A program made the position numbers and the translations under genes. From an uncultured Duncaniella sp. (GTDB lineage: Bacteria > Bacteroidota > Bacteroidia > Bacteroidales > Muribaculaceae), in NCBI GenBank assembly GCA_910578615.1, contig CAJTRI010000009.1, positions 40,152-104,151 of the forward strand: a stretch of 64,000 nucleotides of DNA, read 5' to 3'. Positions 59,638-64,000 of this stretch are shown one piece after another. The notes under the pieces were generated by a model. It was not told the DNA's origin. It was given only the letters and a program-made list of their open reading frames with translations, and made no database searches. Every line of letters begins with the position of its first letter. The first letter of the stretch is position 1.

Positions 59638-60492
59638 GTGAACGAGCTTCTTAAATTCATTGTAAAATACAGCAGTTGGTTCCTCTTCGTGCTCTACGTG
59701 GCGGCAAGCTGCGTATTGCTGTTTTCGAGCAATCCGTTCCAACACCATGTCTATCTGACATCAGCCAACATCATATCGTCCAATACATACCGTGCAGCCA
59801 ATTCCGTCACTTCTTATTTCTCTCTCCGCGAGATAAACAAAGACCTCCAACGACGCAACAGCGATCTCGAACTTGAAATCTATCGTCTGAAAGAGATTAT
59901 CCGAGACCAAGACCAGAAAGCCTATGCAGACACGATGACAGTAGACTCGGCACTCACACGCTATCACTTCATCATAGCCGATGTCATCAATAACTCCATA
60001 ACCCGTTCTCACAACTATATCACGATAGAGAAAGGCCGTCTGGACGGCGTAGAACCTGAAATGGGTGTCATGGATCAGAACGGAATAGTAGGCATAGTCA
60101 ACGTGGTCGGAGACCACACGGCACGACTCATCTCGATACTCAACCCATATCTGCGTCTGTCATGCAAGGTCAAGGGAGAGGCACAGGTAGGCTCGCTCGT
60201 ATGGGACGGAAAGGATCCCGGGGAGGCAATACTCGAAGAGCTTCCGAAACACGCCAAGTTCGTCAAAGGAGACACGGTCGTGACAAGCGGTTACTCCTCT
60301 GTATTTCCCGAAGGCGTACCAATCGGAACGATAATGTCGGGAGAGAGAGACCGCGAGGACAACTTCTACACACTCCGTGTCAGACTTTTCACGGACTTCT
60401 CCACTCTATCCACAGTCCGCGTCATCCGTGACGATATGAAACAGGAATTGCAGACTGTGGAAAAGGAACTTGAAATCAAGGACAATTTCTGA
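59638..60492 (+). CDS. mreC: Rod-shape determining protein MreC
   Basis: A 284-residue bitopic protein linking MreB, MreD and the PBP2-RodA synthase in the periplasm. A GTG start at 59638 is used. One membrane helix (about 14-31) precedes a coiled coil (about 62-86, 'LQRRNSDLELEIYRLKEIIR') and the double beta-barrel ('EMGVMDQNGIVGIVNVVGDH', 'DTVVTSGYSSVFPEGVPIGT'). mreD starts 11 bases after its stop. Confidence 0.95.
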   Translation: MNELLKFIVKYSSWFLFVLYVAASCVLLFSSNPFQHHVYLTSANIISSNTYRAANSVTSYFSLREINKDLQRRNSDLELEIYRLKEIIRDQDQKAYADTMTVDSALTRYHFIIADVINNSITRSHNYITIEKGRLDGVEPEMGVMDQNGIVGIVNVVGDHTARLISILNPYLRLSCKVKGEAQVGSLVWDGKDPGEAILEELPKHAKFVKGDTVVTSGYSSVFPEGVPIGTIMSGERDREDNFYTLRVRLFTDFSTLSTVRVIRDDMKQELQTVEKELEIKDNF

Positions 60493-60503
60493 GATTTAGC
60501 ATC

Positions 60504-61025
60504 ATGAGCAAGACCGTATTGCAATTCGTCATCCTGTCGCTGGTTCTGATTCTGGCCCAAGTGATTGTGTTCAATCACATCTGCCTCTTCAATGTGGCTG
60601 TGCCGATGGTGTTTATCTACGTCATCGTGCGCCTACCCATCACCATGAACGCCAACCAGGTGCTTACCATAAGTTTCTGTCTCGGCCTCATCGTAGACAT
60701 ATTCTCAGACACCCTCGGGATGAACGCCCTGTCATGCACCATTCTCGCCATGCTGCGCCGTCCCATACTGCGTCTATACGTCCCTCGCGAGGAAGATCTC
60801 ACGCGTCCGGAACCATCACTTGAATCCCTTGGAACCGCCGTCTATCTCAAATATCTACTGACGATGACGCTCCTCTATTGCTCCCTCATCTTCCTTATTG
60901 AGTCGTTCACGTTTTTCAATCCTCTCCAACTGGCTCTGCGCGTAGTGTCAAGCACAGTCCTATCAATGCTCCTGATGCTCGGCGTGGACTCCCTAATGAC
61001 TCCCCGAAGTGAGAAAAGACTATAA
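60504..61025 (+). CDS. mreD: Rod-shape determining membrane protein MreD
   Basis: A 173-residue inner-membrane protein with about five hydrophobic helices. It is recognised mainly by position between mreC and mrdA and by 'GLIVDIFSDTLGMNALSCT', the conserved acidic helix segment. Its end overlaps mrdA by 17 bases, indicating translational coupling. Confidence 0.88.
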   Translation: MSKTVLQFVILSLVLILAQVIVFNHICLFNVAVPMVFIYVIVRLPITMNANQVLTISFCLGLIVDIFSDTLGMNALSCTILAMLRRPILRLYVPREEDLTRPEPSLESLGTAVYLKYLLTMTLLYCSLIFLIESFTFFNPLQLALRVVSSTVLSMLLMLGVDSLMTPRSEKRL

Positions 61026-62871
61026 TCTTGCCAAACGCCGCTATGTCATCGGCGGCTTCATCGTCATCATCGTCATCATCTATCTTGTCAGGCTATTCAA
61101 CCTGCAAGTGGCTGATTCGAAATACAAGGAGTATGCTGACTCCAACGCCTTCCTCCGCAAGGCCGTCTATCCGTCACGCGGCATCATCTATGACCGCGAC
61201 GGGCGTCTTGTCGTATACAACCAGCCGGCCTATGACGTGATGCTCATACCGCGCGACGTCAAGGACTTCGACACTATTGACTTCTGCAACGCAGTCGGGA
61301 TCACACGCGACGAACTTGTAAAGCGATTTACCGACATGCGCGACAAGCGCAGAAATCCCGCCTATTCCTCCTATTCCCCACAACGGCTTCTCACCCATCT
61401 TACCGCCGAGGATTACGGACGCCTGCAAGAGAAACTATACCGTTTCCCCGGATTCTATATACAGAAACGCATACTCCGCGAGTATAACTACAAATCGGCA
61501 GCCAACGTTCTCGGCAATATACGCGAAGTCTCGCAAAAGGATATCGACCGCGACTCCTATTATAATCCCGGCGACTACATAGGCGACATAGGGGTGGAAC
61601 ACACCTATGAAGAATATCTCAGAGGCCACAAGGGTGCGGAAGTGCTCATGCGCGATGCCCTCGGACGCATACAGGGACGATATGAGGAAGGCGCGCTTGA
61701 CCGTGACGCAGTGGCAGGGCGCAATATAAAGCTAAGTCTCAACATAGAGCTTCAACAGTATGCCGAGTCATTGATGGTCAACAAGAAGGGTGCCGTGGTG
61801 GCAATAGAGCCTTCAACAGGCGAGATACTGTGTCTTGTCTCGGCTCCAACCTATGATCCCTCGCTGCTGATAGGCCGCGAACGAGGCAACAATTACAACA
61901 TGCTGATGAGGGATCTTGACAAGCCGCTGTTCAATCGTGCCATACAGGCTACCTACCCCCCCGGCTCGACTTTCAAGCCTACGCAGGGACTGATACTTCT
62001 CGAAGAAGGAATCATCACGACCGGCACTATGTTTCCTTGTGCCCACGGCTTCATATCGGGCGGCCTGAGGGTCGGATGTCACGGACACGGTTCGCCTCTG
62101 CCGCTAAAACCGGCTTTGCAGACCTCTTGCAACGCCTATTTCTGCTGGGGTTTCAAGGCCATGGTGGACAAACGCGGCAAATATGGATCCTCGGCAAATG
62201 CCTTTGACATATGGAAGAAACATATGGTATCAATGGGCTACGGCTACCGCCTCGGCATAGACCTACCCGGCGAATACCGTGGCTTCATCCCTAACGTCGA
62301 CTTCTACAACAAGTGGTATGGCGCCGGTCATTGGAGTGCCAACACCATCATCTCGGTATCGATCGGACAGGGTGAGATTCTTGCAACCCCACTTCAAATC
62401 GCCAACCTTTCGGCCACTATCGCCAACCGAGGGCATTATATCACCCCTCACGTAGTCAAAGAGATACAGGACACCATAGTCCCGGCTGAATACCTCGAAG
62501 TACATACCCCGACAATAGCCTCTCACTGGTATAACGATATAGCCGAGGGTATGCGAATGGCTGTCACCGGCGGTACATGCCGCGTGGCCAACCTTCCCGA
62601 CATCGAGGTGTGCGGAAAGACAGGAACCGCACAAAACCCACACGGACGAGACCACTCGGCCTTTATGGGATTCGCCCCGTATCACGACCCAAAAATCGCG
62701 GTGGCCGTATATGTCGAAAATGCCGGATTCGGTGCGACATTCGGCGTGCCGATAGGCGCCCTCGTAATAGAGAGATATCTCAAAGGGAGTATAGCTCCTG
62801 ACCGCAAATATCTCGAAGAACGCATGTTGCAAAGCAACACAATCCAGTTTGCAGGAACCAAGAAACATTGA
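61009..62871 (+). CDS. mrdA: Penicillin-binding protein 2 (elongasome transpeptidase)
   Basis: A 620-residue monofunctional class B transpeptidase that cross-links peptidoglycan during elongation. The GTG start at 61009 lies inside mreD. It has an N-terminal anchor helix (about 12-30), the pedestal ('YPSRGIIYDRDGRLVVYNQP') and the catalytic domain: Ser320 in 'YPPGSTFKPTQ', SxN as Ser373-Cys-Asn375, and the KTG triad Lys537-Thr-Gly in 'VCGKTGTAQN'. rodA begins 7 bases after the stop. Confidence 0.96.
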   Translation: MRKDYNLAKRRYVIGGFIVIIVIIYLVRLFNLQVADSKYKEYADSNAFLRKAVYPSRGIIYDRDGRLVVYNQPAYDVMLIPRDVKDFDTIDFCNAVGITRDELVKRFTDMRDKRRNPAYSSYSPQRLLTHLTAEDYGRLQEKLYRFPGFYIQKRILREYNYKSAANVLGNIREVSQKDIDRDSYYNPGDYIGDIGVEHTYEEYLRGHKGAEVLMRDALGRIQGRYEEGALDRDAVAGRNIKLSLNIELQQYAESLMVNKKGAVVAIEPSTGEILCLVSAPTYDPSLLIGRERGNNYNMLMRDLDKPLFNRAIQATYPPGSTFKPTQGLILLEEGIITTGTMFPCAHGFISGGLRVGCHGHGSPLPLKPALQTSCNAYFCWGFKAMVDKRGKYGSSANAFDIWKKHMVSMGYGYRLGIDLPGEYRGFIPNVDFYNKWYGAGHWSANTIISVSIGQGEILATPLQIANLSATIANRGHYITPHVVKEIQDTIVPAEYLEVHTPTIASHWYNDIAEGMRMAVTGGTCRVANLPDIEVCGKTGTAQNPHGRDHSAFMGFAPYHDPKIAVAVYVENAGFGATFGVPIGALVIERYLKGSIAPDRKYLEERMLQSNTIQFAGTKKH

Positions 62872-62878
62872 CCGAACA

Positions 62879-64000
62879 GTGAGACAACAAGACGAAAAAT
62901 CCTCATCCACCCTCCGCCACGTTGACTGGCTCACAGTGGTGCTCTACCTGCTTCTCGTCATGGCCGGGATGGTCAGCATCTACGCGGCCAGCTACGACTT
63001 CGACCATGCCAACATGCTTAGTTTCACGGAATTTTCGGGGAAACAGTTCCGATGGATAGGCCTGTCACTCGGACTGGGACTCGTCCTTCTGCTCATTGAC
63101 GTGCGCGTCTACGAGAACTATGCCTATGTAATCTATGCCGGGTTGTTACTACTACTGCTGGTCACCATCTTCATAGCCCCGGACATCAAAGGATCGCGCT
63201 CATGGCTGGTAATAGGCCCGATGAGCCTGCAACCGGCCGAATTTGGCAAATTCGCAACCGCATTGTGTCTTGCCAAGTTATTTTCAAGCTACAACTTTGT
63301 ACTCAATGCCTCGCGTGCCAACTATTACCGTGCACTTCTCATCATCTTTCTCCCGGTAATCCTCATCCTCGGGCAGAAGGAGACCGGCTCCGCGCTGGTC
63401 TACCTGTCACTCTTCTTCGTGCTATACCGCGAGGGAATGAGCGGGCTGACGCTGCTTGCGGCTTTCTGCGCGGTGGTGTTCTTTGTGGTGGAAGTGAAAT
63501 TTACAGGCAGTATGATTGTCGGCATCCCGTCAGGACAGGCCTCGGTCTTCATAATGATAATGGTGCTGATAGTGGCAATGCTCGGTATCTACTGCAAACA
63601 TTGGGAAGGGGCGAGAAACGTATTTCTGTGGTTTGCCGGTACCGGCGCCATTGTCGCCGCTCTTGAAATGTCAGGGGTAGCCGTGCCAGGACTGTTCTAC
63701 TTCCTCGGAGTGATAGCTGTGGCGCTGGCCTACTGCATACTCCTTATGTTCAAGACCAAGGCCCGCAACCTCATCATCACGGTAGGTACGGCCACGGCTT
63801 CGATCATATTCATGTTCTCTGTCGACTATGCCTTCACATCCATCCTCCAACCCCACCAACAGATGCGAATCAAGGTGGCACTCGGCATCGAGGACGACCT
63901 GAGAGGAGCCGGATATAATGTCAACCAGTCAAAGATCGCCATCGGCTCGGGAGGGATGTTCGGCAAAGGTTTTCTGAACGGAACCCAGACAAAGCTCAAA
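62879..64000 (+). CDS. rodA: Rod-shape SEDS glycosyltransferase RodA, cut by the window end
   Basis: SEDS-family peptidoglycan polymerase that partners with PBP2. A GTG at 62879 opens a frame of 374 codons running off the window; about 50 or more residues are missing. Early helices include 'LTVVLYLLLVMAGMVSIYAA'. The hallmark 'GSWLVIGPMSLQPAEFGK' region reads here as 'GSRSWLVIGPMSLQPAEFGK'. Near the end 'IGSGGMFGKGFLNGTQT' is the conserved SEDS loop. There is a long poorly conserved helical segment between about 200 and 320, as in other Bacteroidota RodA proteins. Confidence 0.93.
   Translation, partial: MRQQDEKSSSTLRHVDWLTVVLYLLLVMAGMVSIYAASYDFDHANMLSFTEFSGKQFRWIGLSLGLGLVLLLIDVRVYENYAYVIYAGLLLLLLVTIFIAPDIKGSRSWLVIGPMSLQPAEFGKFATALCLAKLFSSYNFVLNASRANYYRALLIIFLPVILILGQKETGSALVYLSLFFVLYREGMSGLTLLAAFCAVVFFVVEVKFTGSMIVGIPSGQASVFIMIMVLIVAMLGIYCKHWEGARNVFLWFAGTGAIVAALEMSGVAVPGLFYFLGVIAVALAYCILLMFKTKARNLIITVGTATASIIFMFSVDYAFTSILQPHQQMRIKVALGIEDDLRGAGYNVNQSKIAIGSGGMFGKGFLNGTQTKLK

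Noticed and set aside
62263..62934. 223-codon minus-strand frame opposite mrdA and rodA
   Set aside because: PBP2 and RodA motifs are continuous on the plus strand through this stretch. The minus frame has no recognisable features.
1..64000. CRISPR arrays, rRNA, further tRNAs, large tandem repeats
   Set aside because: No regularly spaced repeats or additional cloverleaf structures were recognised on reading. A tRNA or CRISPR scan could still find something short that I missed.

Overview
The window reads as chromosome of an anaerobic gut Bacteroidales, most likely family Muribaculaceae. Three things point there. Nearly every promoter is the Bacteroidota type (a TTG/TTTG box, 19-21 bases, then TAnnTTTG), and purine-rich ribosome sites are scarce. 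There is a SusC/SusD glycan-uptake locus with DUF1735 and discoidin lipoproteins. Secreted proteins end in a 'YDLRG..V...PxGIYI' C-terminal domain. About 47 intact or window-truncated protein genes, one tRNA and several gene remnants are supported.

Layout. 1-5.7 kb: housekeeping genes thrS (cut by the window edge) and dnaG around a secreted GH28 enzyme. 5.7-7.5 kb: a small membrane protein, an IS5-type transposase remnant and the 3' end of a broken secreted-protein gene. 7.5-12.5 kb: a PfpI-family protein, a small P-loop kinase, a four-helix membrane protein, a radical SAM protein, and a tightly overlapping HxlR / YdeI / AraC / CAT-like operon. 12.7-15.25 kb: tRNA-Gln(CUG), followed by a decayed mobile segment with an ISL3-type transposase tail, a relaxase-like pseudogene with two internal stops and a TonB-C protein. 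A near-perfect second copy of the tRNA 3' end closes this segment, so it looks like an old tRNA-targeted integration. 15.3-32.2 kb: a polysaccharide utilization locus. GH29 fucosidase, GH2 beta-galactosidase and GH92 mannosidase run left; SusC, SusD, a DUF1735/F5-8C lipoprotein and a tiny acidic lipoprotein run right. A large transmembrane regulator (LamG-like and Kelch sensor outside, SARP-type DNA-binding domain inside) converges on them. The enzyme set suits fucosylated, galactosylated, mannose-containing host glycans. 32.4-39.3 kb: a ROK-family sugar kinase and a TolC / RND / membrane-fusion efflux operon. 39.4-45.2 kb: a very large secreted C10 cysteine protease with three BspA-type leucine-rich blocks.

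45.5-56.7 kb: one long operon that is the most striking part of the window. It holds three TerD-family calcium-binding proteins, three VWA (TerY-like) proteins, an AIM24-family protein, a PP2C phosphatase, a protein kinase whose lysine sits in the glycine-rich loop (the WNK arrangement), a membrane-anchored coiled coil resembling an SPFH tail without its SPFH domain, and a PMCA-type Ca2+ ATPase. TerY, phosphatase and kinase form a known bacterial triad of Ter stress systems; joining them to a calcium pump, AIM24 and the SPFH-like stalk suggests a calcium-linked, membrane-associated phospho-signalling complex.

56.9-64 kb: purH, then the cell-shape cluster mreB, mreC, mreD, mrdA (PBP2) and rodA (cut by the window end), with a strong terminator-like hairpin between mreB and mreC. 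I found no CRISPR array, rRNA or replication origin.
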